DNA of 64,000 nt, from assembly GCF_001642805.2 (NCBI RefSeq), contig NZ_CP016948.1:2604001-2668000 (forward strand). The letters run 5' to 3'. Below are positions 33,365 to 41,819 of this stretch, piece after piece (positions within the stretch are counted from its first letter, which is position 1; the number at the start of each line of letters is the position of its first letter). Below the pieces are notes generated by a model, which had not been told where the DNA came from, made no database searches, and saw only the letters and a program-made list of their open reading frames with translations. The position numbers and the translations under genes were made by a program. Origin of the DNA: Serratia surfactantfaciens. Its GTDB lineage: Bacteria > Pseudomonadota > Gammaproteobacteria > Enterobacterales > Enterobacteriaceae.

Positions 33365-34375
33365 TTACAGCCCGCGTTTTTCCATCAGCAGCGCCAGATC
33401 GACCAACCGATTGGAGAAGCCCCACTCGTTGTCATACCAGGCGAGCACTTTCACCAGGTTGCCGCCGATGACCAGCGTGGACAAACCATCGATAATCGAT
33501 GAGCGCGCATCGCCCCGGTAGTCGCTCGACACCAGCGGTTCATCGCTGTACCCCAGGATCCCTTGCAGCGGGCCGGACGCCGCCGCCGCGCGGAAAGCGG
33601 CGTTGATCTCCTCCACCGTCGCCGGGCGTTTCAGCGTCACCGTCAGATCGACGATCGAAACCACCGGCACCGGCACCCGCAGCGAGTAACCGGTCAACCG
33701 GCCGTCCAGATCCGGGATCACCTTGCCGAGCGCCTTGGCCGCACCGCTGGAATAAGGCACGATCGATTCCGCCGCCGCCCGCGCGCCGCGCAGATCTTTT
33801 TCCGGCTGATCGTGCAGCGCCTGGCTGTTGGTATAGGCATGAGTGGTGTTCATCAGCCCGTATTCGATACCGAACGCCTGATGCAACACCTGCGCGGCGG
33901 GCGCCAGCCCGTTGGTGGTACAGCTGCCGTTGCTGACCACTTTATGCAGCGCCGGATCGTAGAGCGAGTCGTTAACGCCCATGACGATGGTAATGTCGTC
34001 GTTCTTGGCCGGCGCCGAGATAATCACCCGCTTGGCGCCGCCGTGCGTAATGTGCACTTCCGCTTTGGCCTTGTCGGTAAAGAAGCCCGTCGCTTCGATA
34101 ACCACGTCCACGCCCACGCTGCTCCAAGGGATCTCGGCGGGATCGCGCTGCGAAAATACCTGAATCGGCCGGCCGTCCAGCAGCAGCTGGTTGTCGCCGG
34201 CTTCCACCCTGGCCGCCAGCGTGCCGGAAAGCGTGTCGTATTTCAGCAGGTGCGCCAGCGTTTTGCTGTCCGTCAGATCGTTGATCGCCACCACTTCGAA
34301 ATCGCTGCGCCCCAGCGCCGCGCGCAGCACGTTGCGTCCGATCCTGCCGAAGCCATTAATGCCTACTCTCACCAT
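33365..34375 (-). CDS. glyceraldehyde-3-phosphate dehydrogenase, type I paralogue
   Basis: The 336-residue protein is a full class I GAPDH. It has the Rossmann motif GINGFGRIGR at 5-14, Asp33 of the NAD site (INDL), the catalytic Cys152 in SNGSCTTNGLAP, and His179 in MNTTHAYT. The usual active-site string is SNASCTTNCLAP, so the second Cys (C+4) is Gly here. Enterobacteria normally rely on gapA. This separate copy beside a GlxA-type regulator, away from glycolytic genes, is probably an accessory GAPDH. Its start context is GAGGAGATCATCATG. Confidence 0.93.
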   Translation of the reverse strand: MVRVGINGFGRIGRNVLRAALGRSDFEVVAINDLTDSKTLAHLLKYDTLSGTLAARVEAGDNQLLLDGRPIQVFSQRDPAEIPWSSVGVDVVIEATGFFTDKAKAEVHITHGGAKRVIISAPAKNDDITIVMGVNDSLYDPALHKVVSNGSCTTNGLAPAAQVLHQAFGIEYGLMNTTHAYTNSQALHDQPEKDLRGARAAAESIVPYSSGAAKALGKVIPDLDGRLTGYSLRVPVPVVSIVDLTVTLKRPATVEEINAAFRAAAASGPLQGILGYSDEPLVSSDYRGDARSSIIDGLSTLVIGGNLVKVLAWYDNEWGFSNRLVDLALLMEKRGL

Positions 34376-34452
34376 GATGATCTCCTCGTTTTGGGCTTTG
34401 CCTCAAATCTAGCCCTGCCCCGAGGCGGCGTAAATGACGTTTACCAATCAAT

Positions 34453-35427
34453 TTACGCCAAATTGCGCGCATGGAAGCGCTCACGGTATTCGCTCGGGGT
34501 CAACTGCAGTTTGCGTTCAAACACGCGCCGCAGGTTAAGGCCGTTGCCGAAGCCGGTGGCCAGGGCGACCTGTTCGATGCCTTCCGCACTCTGCTCGAGG
34601 CGCTGCCTGGCGGTATGCAACCGCCCCTCTTCGACGAATTTGGCGGGAGAAATGCCCGTCTCGCGGGTGAACACCCGGGTAAAGTTGCGCGGGCTCATCG
34701 CCACGCGCTCGGCCAACCGATCGACGCTGAGATCGTCGGCGAGGTTCTCCAGGATCCAGGACTGCAGGTCGCGGATCGGGCCCGGCGATTTGGCCTGGTT
34801 GAGCGGGTAGCGGCTGAACTGCGCCTGCCCGCCGGGGCGGCGCAGAAACATCACCAGATCCTGAGCCACTTCGCGCGCCTGCACGAAGCCGTAGTCGTCC
34901 TCCACCAACGCCAGCGTCAGATCGAAGCCGGAACTGACGCCGCCGGAGGTCCAAATCGGCCCGTCCTGCACGTAGATCGGGCCGTTTTCGACCTGCACCT
35001 GCGGGAAGCGCGCCTGCAGCGTTTCCGCCAGCCGCCAGTGGGTGGTCGCCCGTCGTCCGTCCAGCAAGCCGGCCTCGGCCAGCAGCAGAGCCCCGCCGCA
35101 GACCGAGGCGATACGGCGCGCTTGCGGGGCCGCGCGGCGCAGCCAATCCGCCACCAGGGCGCCCTCTTCTTCGGTCGCCCCTTTGCCGGCGACGATGACG
35201 GTATCGCGCGGCAGGGCCGGGTCGAGATCCGCCAGGCGATGATCGGCCAGCAGGCTCAGACCGGACAGGCCGTGTACCACCCGATGGGATTGCGTGGTGG
35301 CGACCGCGATCTGATACAGCGGCGCCTCGGCAGGGCTCAGGCGATTGGCCTGCATCAGAATATCGGCGATGCCCGCCGCTTCGAACAGCATGCCCCCTTC
35401 GGGGACGATAATCAGAAATGTGTGCAT
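34453..35427 (-). CDS. GlxA-family regulator: DJ-1/PfpI domain plus AraC HTH
   Basis: I start at MHTFLIIVPEGGMLFEAAGI (35427), the typical start of this family, although no good ribosome-binding site is visible. The 324-residue protein has an N-terminal DJ-1/PfpI domain with the nucleophile-elbow region VCGGALLLAEAGLLDGRRAT and THW. A C-terminal AraC domain follows (residues about 225-324, with DLSVDRLAERVAMSPRNFTR and VALATGFGNGLNLRRVFERK). Such proteins regulate uptake or catabolic genes. The target here is unknown; the nearest candidates are the GAPDH gene downstream on the same strand and the SDR/LLM pair upstream. Confidence 0.92.
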   Translation of the reverse strand: MHTFLIIVPEGGMLFEAAGIADILMQANRLSPAEAPLYQIAVATTQSHRVVHGLSGLSLLADHRLADLDPALPRDTVIVAGKGATEEEGALVADWLRRAAPQARRIASVCGGALLLAEAGLLDGRRATTHWRLAETLQARFPQVQVENGPIYVQDGPIWTSGGVSSGFDLTLALVEDDYGFVQAREVAQDLVMFLRRPGGQAQFSRYPLNQAKSPGPIRDLQSWILENLADDLSVDRLAERVAMSPRNFTRVFTRETGISPAKFVEEGRLHTARQRLEQSAEGIEQVALATGFGNGLNLRRVFERKLQLTPSEYRERFHARNLA

Positions 35428-35507
35428 GGCGATAATATAAATAACAATCAAAACAGGCCAGGCAACCACTGTATAAGAAAAGCCCCGTCGGTTCACCCTG
35501 CGGGCAT

Positions 35508-35537
35508 AAAAAAGCCCGCCGATAACCACCGACGGGC
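35508..35537 (-). terminator. intrinsic terminator after the SDR gene
   Basis: On the reverse strand GCCCGTCGGT-GGTT-ATCGGCGGGC is followed by six T. It ends the LLM-SDR transcript and separates it from the GlxA-type regulator. Confidence 0.85.
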
Positions 35538-35553
35538 CAGGAGAACGCGGCCA

Positions 35554-36288
35554 TCAGGCCTGAGGCAAACTCACCTCGCTCACGCGCGCCAACTGCGCCA
35601 GCAGCGCCGTTTGAAACGCCTCGTCGTGCACCGCCGCATGAGGATCCAACCGCTGCTGATGGTGCCAATAACCGCCGGAAACCAGGGCCTGCGGCTCATC
35701 ACTGCTCACCAGCCACGCCTGCGTCACGTGTCCCAGCGCCAGATCGTCGGGCGCGTCCGCGCCGCCCATTTTGGTCGGCACCCAGCCGGGATCGACTGCG
35801 CTGCTGATGACGTCGGGCCACAGGCGCGCCACGGCGGCGGCCAGCGCGGTGACGAACAGCTTGCTGTCCGAATAGGAGCCGGCTGCGCCGCCAAGCCAAT
35901 CCACGCCGTTCAGTTCCGCTACGCCGTCAAAGTGCATGCTGCTGCTCAGGTAGACGATGCGATCGGGGCGTTCGATCAGGGCCGTCAGCAGATAGGGCGC
36001 TATCACGTTCACCGGCATCACCTGCGGCCCGGTGAACATGCCGGCGTTGTGGATCACCGCATTCGGGCGGCCGAGGCGATTCACCTGCTCGGCGACCTGC
36101 CGGATCTGCTGCACCTCGGACAGGTCGCCAATCACCGCCTGCGCGCCCTGATCCAACAGATCGCGCACTGCCTCCAGACGGCCGGGGGCGCGCGCATGCA
36201 GGATAACCTGATGCCCTTCGTCCAACAGCGTTTGCGCGGCGGCGCGGCCCAGCCCGTCCACCGAGCCGGTAATGAAAATACGTGACAT
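35554..36288 (-). CDS. short-chain dehydrogenase/reductase
   Basis: The start at 36288 (MSRIFITGSVDGLGRAAAQT) is supported by GGAGG seven bases upstream. The 244-residue protein has the NAD(P) motif TGSVDGLG near 7-14, HNAG at about 80-83, and the catalytic strand YLSSS. A YSDSK motif (Tyr and Lys of the YxxxK pair) lies near 137-141. It lies 13 bases after the luciferase-like monooxygenase gene on the same strand, so the two form an operon. The substrate is not evident. Confidence 0.9.
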   Translation of the reverse strand: MSRIFITGSVDGLGRAAAQTLLDEGHQVILHARAPGRLEAVRDLLDQGAQAVIGDLSEVQQIRQVAEQVNRLGRPNAVIHNAGMFTGPQVMPVNVIAPYLLTALIERPDRIVYLSSSMHFDGVAELNGVDWLGGAAGSYSDSKLFVTALAAAVARLWPDVISSAVDPGWVPTKMGGADAPDDLALGHVTQAWLVSSDEPQALVSGGYWHHQQRLDPHAAVHDEAFQTALLAQLARVSEVSLPQA

Positions 36289-36301
36289 GCCAGTCCTCCG
36301 T

Positions 36302-37324
36302 TTAGCGCCAGCCGAGCGCCGGCGCGACATGGGTTAAAATCGATTCGATAACGTGGGCGTTGTAATCCACGCCCAGCTGGTTAGGCACGGTCAGCAGCAG
36401 CGTATCCGCTTCGGCGATGGCCTCGTCCTGCGCCAGCTGCTCGATCAGCGCGTCCGGCTCGGCAGCATAGCTGCGGCCGAAGATCGCCCGGGTCTGCGCG
36501 TCGATATACCCCAGCTGATCGCCCTCTTTGCCACCGCCGCCGAAGTAATTGCGATCCCGCTGATCCACCAGCGCAAAGATACTGCGGCTCACGGAAACCC
36601 GCGGCTCGCGCGCATGGCCGGCCTCTTGCCAGGCGGCGCGATAGGCGCGGATCTGCTTGGCCTGCTGGATATGGAAGGGTTCGCCGGTCTCGTCGTTCTT
36701 GAGCGTCGAGCTTTGCAGGTTCATACCCAGCTTCGCCGCCCAGACGGCGGTCGCGTTCGAACCGGCACCCCACCAGATGCGATCGCGCAGCCCGGCGGAA
36801 AACGGCTCCGGCCGCAGCAGCCCGGGCGGATTGGGGAACATCGGCTGCGGATTGGGTTCAGCGAACCCTTCGCCGCGCAGCGCTTCCAGAAAGACTTCGG
36901 TATGGCGGCGGGCCATGTCCGCGTCGGTTTCCCCCTCGGCCGGGGCATAGCCGAAATAGCGCCAGCCGTCGATCACCTGCTCCGGCGAGCCGCGGCTGAT
37001 GCCGAGCTGCAAACGCCCGCCGGCGATCAGATCCGCCGCGCCGGCGTCCTCCACCATATACAGCGGGTTTTCATAGCGCATGTCGATCACGCCGGTGCCG
37101 ATCTCGATGCGTTGGGTTTTGGCGCCGATGGCGGCCAGCAACGGGAATGGCGATCCCAGCTGGCGCGCGAAGTGGTGCACACGAAAATAGGCGCCGTCCG
37201 CCCCCAGATCTTCGGCGGCGACCGCCAGATCGATAGACTGCAGCAGCGCATCCGCCGCTGAACGGGTGCCGGACTGAGCGGAAGGCGACCAGTGGCCAAA
37301 CGAGAGAAAACCAATCTTTTTCAT
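36302..37324 (-). CDS. LLM-class flavin-dependent oxidoreductase (luciferase-like monooxygenase)
   Basis: The 340-residue protein has the bacterial-luciferase fold signatures: MKKIGFLSFGHWSPSAQSGT at the N-terminus, HHFARQLGSPFPLLAAIGAK near 50-70, and GGRLQLGISRGSPEQVIDGW near 100-120. Such enzymes use reduced FMN or F420; in enterobacteria FMN is expected. It heads a two-gene operon with the SDR. The upstream DNA faces the TPP riboswitch operon in divergent orientation. Confidence 0.9.
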   Translation of the reverse strand: MKKIGFLSFGHWSPSAQSGTRSAADALLQSIDLAVAAEDLGADGAYFRVHHFARQLGSPFPLLAAIGAKTQRIEIGTGVIDMRYENPLYMVEDAGAADLIAGGRLQLGISRGSPEQVIDGWRYFGYAPAEGETDADMARRHTEVFLEALRGEGFAEPNPQPMFPNPPGLLRPEPFSAGLRDRIWWGAGSNATAVWAAKLGMNLQSSTLKNDETGEPFHIQQAKQIRAYRAAWQEAGHAREPRVSVSRSIFALVDQRDRNYFGGGGKEGDQLGYIDAQTRAIFGRSYAAEPDALIEQLAQDEAIAEADTLLLTVPNQLGVDYNAHVIESILTHVAPALGWR

Positions 37325-37479
37325 CGGGAATCGTCCTCAAAGGCAAAACATAGGCCTACAGTGACAAAAACCGCGCGCTCTGCGCCAGCAAAATCGCCCC
37401 CGATCGCACTAAACGAACCGATTGCCGCGCCGCCGCCCGACGATTGTAATCAAAAAACAAATGTCGTATAACAAGCAGC

Positions 37480-37564
37480 TCCGAGGGGTGTCCTGTTACG
37501 GGCTGAGATGGCGTAAGCCGAACCCTTTGAACCTGATCTGGGTCATGCCAGCGAAGGGACGGTT
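37480..37564 (+). promoter_or_regulatory. TPP riboswitch (THI element)
   Basis: The sequence contains the conserved blocks of the thiamine pyrophosphate riboswitch in order: GAGGGGTGTCC, GGGCTGAGATGGC, GAACCCTTTGAACCTGATC, GGGTCATGCCAGCGAAGGGA. The CUGAGA pyrimidine pocket and the GCGAAGGGA pyrophosphate-side motif are exact. It precedes tenA and a thiamine-precursor transporter, so high TPP should switch the operon off. The element is followed by an AGGCAAC/GTTGCCT hairpin without a T run, and the tenA ribosome-binding site lies soon after, so control may be at translation initiation. Confidence 0.96.
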
Positions 37565-37591
37565 AGGCAACAACGCAATCACCCGTTGCCT
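37565..37591 (+). promoter_or_regulatory. hairpin in the expression platform of the TPP riboswitch
   Basis: AGGCAAC and GTTGCCT are perfect complements around a 13-base loop, directly 3' of the aptamer and about 35 bases before the AAGGAGG of tenA. There is no T run, so it is not a simple terminator. It may compete with the aptamer P1 stem or with a sequence that masks the tenA start. Confidence 0.5.
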
Positions 37592-37638
37592 GTTCATACC
37601 TCAGCGTGCCCGGATCTCCACTGACTCAAGGAGGTCCC

Positions 37639-38322
37639 ATGTCCATCACCACCCTGTTCGAAAGCGGTCTTTACGGCCGGCTGCGGCAACAAGCCGGCAG
37701 CCACTGGCAGGACTACGTCGATCACCCGTTTCTGCAGCAGTTGGCCGCCGGTACCTTGCCCGAACGCGCTTTTCGTCGCTACCTGACCCAGGACTATCTG
37801 TTCCTGCTGCACTTCGCCCGCGCCTACGCGCTGCTGGTCAGCAAGCTGCGCACCCTGCCAGAGATGCGCGCCGCCACCGCCTCGCTCAACGGCATCGTCG
37901 CCGAACTGCCGCTGCACGTGGCCTACTGCGCCGAATGGGGGTTGAACGAGGCGCAGATCGCCGCCCAGCCGGAAGCGGCGGAGACCATGAACTACACCCG
38001 CTACGTGCTGGATATCGGCCATGCCGGCGACGCCCTCGATCTGCTGGCCGGCCTGCTGCCCTGCGTGGCCGGCTATGCCGAAATCGGCCTGCGGCTGCTG
38101 CACGATCCCGCCACCAAAATGGAGGGGAATCCTTACGCCTCCTGGATCCGCAACTACGGCGACGAGGGCTATCTGGCCGGCGTGCGCGCCGCCATCGAAC
38201 TGCTGGAGACCGTCGGCCATCAGCGCGGGGCGCAGAGCCGCCTCACCGAGCTGGCGCAGATTTTCACCACCGCCACCCAGCTGGAATCGGCATTTTGGCA
38301 AATGGGGCTGAACGCCTCATGA
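37639..38322 (+). CDS. tenA: TenA, aminopyrimidine aminohydrolase
   Basis: TenA hydrolyses aminomethyl-aminopyrimidine (a thiamine breakdown product) to HMP for thiamine salvage. The start MSITTLFESGLYGRLRQQAG at 37639 is fixed by AAGGAGG. In the 227-residue protein the catalytic Cys142 lies in LLPCVAGYAEIG (Cys135 of Bacillus TenA), Asp52 in TQDYLFL, and the C-terminal Glu in LESAFW. It is the first gene after the riboswitch and overlaps the ATPase gene by four bases (ATGA). Confidence 0.95.
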   Translation: MSITTLFESGLYGRLRQQAGSHWQDYVDHPFLQQLAAGTLPERAFRRYLTQDYLFLLHFARAYALLVSKLRTLPEMRAATASLNGIVAELPLHVAYCAEWGLNEAQIAAQPEAAETMNYTRYVLDIGHAGDALDLLAGLLPCVAGYAEIGLRLLHDPATKMEGNPYASWIRNYGDEGYLAGVRAAIELLETVGHQRGAQSRLTELAQIFTTATQLESAFWQMGLNAS

Positions 38323-39059
38323 CCTCCCCGCTTCTCCCGCCCGGCATCCAGGTGCGGGATCTCAGCCTGCGTTTTGGTCAGCAAATCGTCTTCGACCGGC
38401 TGAGCTTCGACATCGCCGGCGGCAGCTTCGTCGCCCTGCTCGGCGCCAGCGGCGCCGGCAAAACCAGTTTGCTGAAGATCATCGCCGGGCTGGCGCAGGC
38501 CAGCTCAGGCACGGTGAGCGGCAGCGACGGCCTGCCGATCGCCGGGCGCATCGCCTACATGGGGCAGAAAGACCTGCTCTACCCCTGGCTGACTATCGAG
38601 GAGAACGTCGCCCTCGGCTCGCGGCTGCGCGGCGAAGCGCCGGATCGGGCGTGGGCGGCGCACCTGCTTGAACGCGTAGGCCTGGCCGCGCATGGCCGCA
38701 GCCTGCCCGCCGCGCTGTCCGGCGGCATGCGCCAGCGCGCCGCCATCGCCCGCACGCTCTACGAACGCCAGCCGATCGTACTGATGGACGAGCCCTTTTC
38801 CGCGCTGGACGCCATCACCCGCGCCGAGATCCAGAGCCTGGCCGCCGAGCTGCTGGCGCAAAACACCGTGCTGCTGATCACCCACGATCCGATGGAGGCC
38901 TGCCGCCTGAGCCACCGCCTGCTGGTGCTGTCGCCCTGGCCGCTCGGTCTCGACGATAGCCACTGCATCAAAGGGCAGCCGCCGCGCGCGCCGGATGACG
39001 CCGACCTGCTGAAAAGTCAGGCCGAGCTGCTGCAGCAGATGGTGAGGGCGGCGCAATGA
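38319..39059 (+). CDS. thiZ: ABC transporter ATPase for thiamine pyrimidine precursors (ThiZ)
   Basis: The 246-residue ATPase has Walker A GASGAGKTS, Q-loop YMGQKDLLYPW, signature LSGGMRQR, Walker B IVLMDEPFSALD and switch His in LLITHDP. It belongs to the nitrate/taurine/thiamine-precursor group of importers. It is translationally coupled to tenA upstream and thiX downstream by ATGA overlaps. Together with ThiX and ThiY it should import formylaminopyrimidine or a related HMP precursor. Confidence 0.93.
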   Translation: MTSPLLPPGIQVRDLSLRFGQQIVFDRLSFDIAGGSFVALLGASGAGKTSLLKIIAGLAQASSGTVSGSDGLPIAGRIAYMGQKDLLYPWLTIEENVALGSRLRGEAPDRAWAAHLLERVGLAAHGRSLPAALSGGMRQRAAIARTLYERQPIVLMDEPFSALDAITRAEIQSLAAELLAQNTVLLITHDPMEACRLSHRLLVLSPWPLGLDDSHCIKGQPPRAPDDADLLKSQAELLQQMVRAAQ

Positions 39060-39823
39060 ATATCGCCAAAGAACGCGGGCTTACCCGCCTGCGGCGCGGG
39101 CTGACGGTGTTCGCCGGCCTGCTGCTGCTGTGGTGGCTGGCAGGGCAAAGCGGCATCCCGGCCTTTCTGCTGCCCACACCGGGCGCGGTGGCGCAGGCGC
39201 TGTGGGACGGGCGCGGCTACCTAGCCTGGCACACGCTGGTCACCGCTTCGGAGATCGTCAGCGGGCTGGTTCTGGGCGTGTTGCTCGGTGCGGCGCTGGC
39301 GCTGTGCATGATCTTCTCACCGCGCCTGCAGCGTTGGCTGATGCCGCTGGTGCTCACCAGCCAGGCGATACCGGTGTTTGCCCTGGCCCCGCTGCTGGTG
39401 CTGTGGTTCGGCTTCGGCATGAGCGCCAAGGTGGCGATGGCGGTGCTGGTGATCTTCTTCCCGGTGGTGTCGGCCTTCTTCGACGGGCTGCGCCGAGTCA
39501 ACAACGACTATCTCGATCTGGCACGCACGATGCGCGCTTCGCGCTGGGCGCAACTGCGGCACGTGCGGCTGATGGCGGCGCTGCCGGCTTTCGGCTCCGG
39601 CCTGCGCATGGCCGCTGCGGTCGCGCCGATCGGCGCCATCATCGGCGAATGGGTCGGCTCGGCCGAAGGGCTGGGCTACGTGATGCTGAACGCCAACGCG
39701 CGCATGCAGACCGACGTCTGCTTCGCCGCGCTGTTTATTCTAGTGCTGATGACCGTGTTGCTGTGGGCCGCGGTGGATGCGCTGCTGCGGCGCCTGATCG
39801 TCTGGGCGCCGGAAAACGACTGA
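39056..39823 (+). CDS. thiX: ABC transporter permease for thiamine pyrimidine precursors (ThiX)
   Basis: The 255-residue permease has six or so hydrophobic helices, starting with LTVFAGLLLLWWLAGQSGIP. The binding-protein-dependent transport loop ASRWAQLRHVRLMAALPAFG near residue 160 carries the usual EAA-like pattern. The start overlaps thiZ (ATGA). It forms the membrane part of the importer controlled by the TPP riboswitch. Confidence 0.93.
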   Translation: MNIAKERGLTRLRRGLTVFAGLLLLWWLAGQSGIPAFLLPTPGAVAQALWDGRGYLAWHTLVTASEIVSGLVLGVLLGAALALCMIFSPRLQRWLMPLVLTSQAIPVFALAPLLVLWFGFGMSAKVAMAVLVIFFPVVSAFFDGLRRVNNDYLDLARTMRASRWAQLRHVRLMAALPAFGSGLRMAAAVAPIGAIIGEWVGSAEGLGYVMLNANARMQTDVCFAALFILVLMTVLLWAAVDALLRRLIVWAPEND

Positions 39824-39858
39824 TGATTGCAACCATAACCAGGGATAAAGGAACGACC

Positions 39859-40794
39859 ATGATTAAACATACCCTCTGCGGGCTGTTGCTCGGCGCCGCC
39901 ATCACCGGCCAGGCCGGCGCGGCCGAGAAATTGACGCTGGTGCTCGACTGGTACATCAACCCCGATCACGCGCCGATTATGGTGGCCGAGCAGATCGGCG
40001 CCTTCAAGGCCGCAGGGCTGGACGTCAAGATCGTGCCGCCGTCCGATCCGGCGCTGCCGCCGCGGCTGGTGGCCGCTAAACAGGCCGATCTCGCCATCAC
40101 CTATCAGCCGCAGCTGCACTTCTTCGCCGATCAGGGCCTGCCGCTGATGCGCGTCGGCACGCTGATCAACACGCCGCTGAATACGGTGATCGCGCTGGAC
40201 AAGAACATCGCCTCGCCGGCGGATCTCAAGGGCAAAACGGTGGGTTACTCGGTCAGCGGCATCGAACAGGCGACGCTGGCCACCATGGTTGAACACGAGC
40301 ATCTCAAACCGCAGGATATCAAGCTCATCAACGTCAACTTCCAGCTGACCAGCGCCCTGCTGGCGGGCCAGGTCGATGCGGTGATCGGCGGCTACCGCAA
40401 CATCGAAGCGCTGGAGCTCAAGCTGCAGGGTAAAGAACCGGTGGTGTTCAACGTCGAAGATTACGGCGTGCCGGCCTACGACGAGCTGATCATCGTCGCC
40501 AACCGCGATGCGGTGAACGAGCCGAAAATTGGCAAATTCCTCGCCGCGCTGAAACAAGGCAGCGACTACCTGCACGCGCACCCGCAGGACACCTGGCTGG
40601 CGTTTGCCAAGGCGCACCCGGAGCTGAATACCGAGCTGAACAAGCAGGCCTGGCAAGCCAGCCTGCCGCTGTTTGCGCGCGATCCGGCCAAGCTGGATCG
40701 CGCCCGCTACCAGGCTTACGAGCAGTTCCTGTTCGACAACAAGCTGATCAAGAAAATCACCCCGGTAGAACAGTACGCGGTGGAGCTGGACTGA
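39859..40794 (+). CDS. thiY: periplasmic binding protein for thiamine pyrimidine precursors (ThiY)
   Basis: The 311-residue protein starts at 39859 with a Sec signal peptide (MIKHTLCGLLLGAAITGQAG, cleaved after AGA). It has the NMT1/THI5-like domain: KLTLVLDWYINPDHAPIMVA, QADLAITYQPQLHFFADQG and GGYRNIEALELKLQG. ThiY binds formylaminopyrimidine in related bacteria. A ribosome-binding site (AAAGGAACG) precedes it, 35 bases after thiX. Its stop directly abuts the stop of the convergent gene. Confidence 0.93.
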   Translation: MIKHTLCGLLLGAAITGQAGAAEKLTLVLDWYINPDHAPIMVAEQIGAFKAAGLDVKIVPPSDPALPPRLVAAKQADLAITYQPQLHFFADQGLPLMRVGTLINTPLNTVIALDKNIASPADLKGKTVGYSVSGIEQATLATMVEHEHLKPQDIKLINVNFQLTSALLAGQVDAVIGGYRNIEALELKLQGKEPVVFNVEDYGVPAYDELIIVANRDAVNEPKIGKFLAALKQGSDYLHAHPQDTWLAFAKAHPELNTELNKQAWQASLPLFARDPAKLDRARYQAYEQFLFDNKLIKKITPVEQYAVELD

Positions 40795-41535
40795 TCACGC
40801 CGAGGCGGCCGGCGGCGCCACCGTCACCTCGCCCTGGCCGCTGCGCTGCAATGCCGCCTTCACCAGCCCGTTGGCCTTGCAGCGTTCAATAAAGCCGTTC
40901 ACATAGGCGGCGCCCTGCGTTTTTTGCCGCGGCACCGCCATCGCCTGACGGATGGCGGTGAAATGCCCCTCCAGCACCCGGTAGCCCGGATGGGCGGCCG
41001 CGGCGGCCAGCAGCGGCTGACGCACGCCGGCCGCCGCCTCCAGCCCCCGTTCGAAAAACAGCGCGATCGCCTCGGCAGAGGTTGCCGCCCGCACCAGTTG
41101 CGCCTGCTGCAGCGTGCGCGATAAAAACAGGTCATACGCCGCCCCCTGGCCGACCGCAATGCGCACTTCCGGCCTGTCGAGCTGCGCCACCTCAAAGTAA
41201 GGCGCGTCGTTCGCCACCAGGTAAGTCCCCTCAATGATCACGTAGGGTTCGCTGAACGCAATCTGCGCCGCGCGCACCGGCTCGATGGCCATAAACGCCA
41301 GGTTCCAGGCGCCGCTGTCCAGATCGGCGAACACCTTGCCCGCCGCGTCATAGGTCACCAGCTCGAGCGTCACGCCCAGTTCCTGAGCCAGCGCGGTGGC
41401 CAGCTCCACCGAAGCCCCCTGCGGTTTGCCGCCGGCCCCCGCCTGCGCCAGCACCGGATTACCGTAGTTGATCGCCGCGCGCAACACGCCTTGCGGGGCC
41501 AAATCCTCGAGTACCGCTGCGGAAATCGTCTGCAT
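40795..41535 (-). CDS. amino-acid-type solute-binding domain protein lacking a signal peptide
   Basis: The 246-residue protein has the family 3 binding-protein pattern (GVLRAAINYGNPVLAQAGAG, GASVELATALAQELGVTLEL, and WNLAFMAIEPVRAAQIAFSE). The N-terminus (MQTISAAVLEDLAPQGVLRA) has no signal peptide, and no in-frame upstream extension supplies one. No permease or ATPase gene follows on this strand. It may act in the cytoplasm or be a relic of a transporter. Codon use and GC look normal, so it is not obviously decayed. Confidence 0.83.
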   Translation of the reverse strand: MQTISAAVLEDLAPQGVLRAAINYGNPVLAQAGAGGKPQGASVELATALAQELGVTLELVTYDAAGKVFADLDSGAWNLAFMAIEPVRAAQIAFSEPYVIIEGTYLVANDAPYFEVAQLDRPEVRIAVGQGAAYDLFLSRTLQQAQLVRAATSAEAIALFFERGLEAAAGVRQPLLAAAAAHPGYRVLEGHFTAIRQAMAVPRQKTQGAAYVNGFIERCKANGLVKAALQRSGQGEVTVAPPAASA

Positions 41536-41819
41536 ACTGCCTCCTGAATGGCTGATGGGCGCGCCGTCGTGGCGCTCATTAAGCGTAGAGCGAAACCTCC
41601 GACCAGCAAGCTTTCGCCGCCGTGGCCGCCGCTGGCGTGATTAACGTCACACTATCGTCATAAAAATGTACAATAGCCGCCGCTCGTCGGCCGTAGCGGG
41701 AGATCGCGCGTTGTTCCGCCGCCGGCAATAGGCTATACCCTTCACTTTTCGCGCCGCGGCACGGCCGGCGGCGCAGACCAGGGCAGCAACGTTTTTTCCA
41801 ATCAGACAGGGTTTGGCGG

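Noticed and set aside
39130..39858. N-terminal extension of thiY to a 554-codon frame
   Set aside because: It is an alternate frame inside thiX; the real start at 39859 has a ribosome-binding site and a signal peptide.
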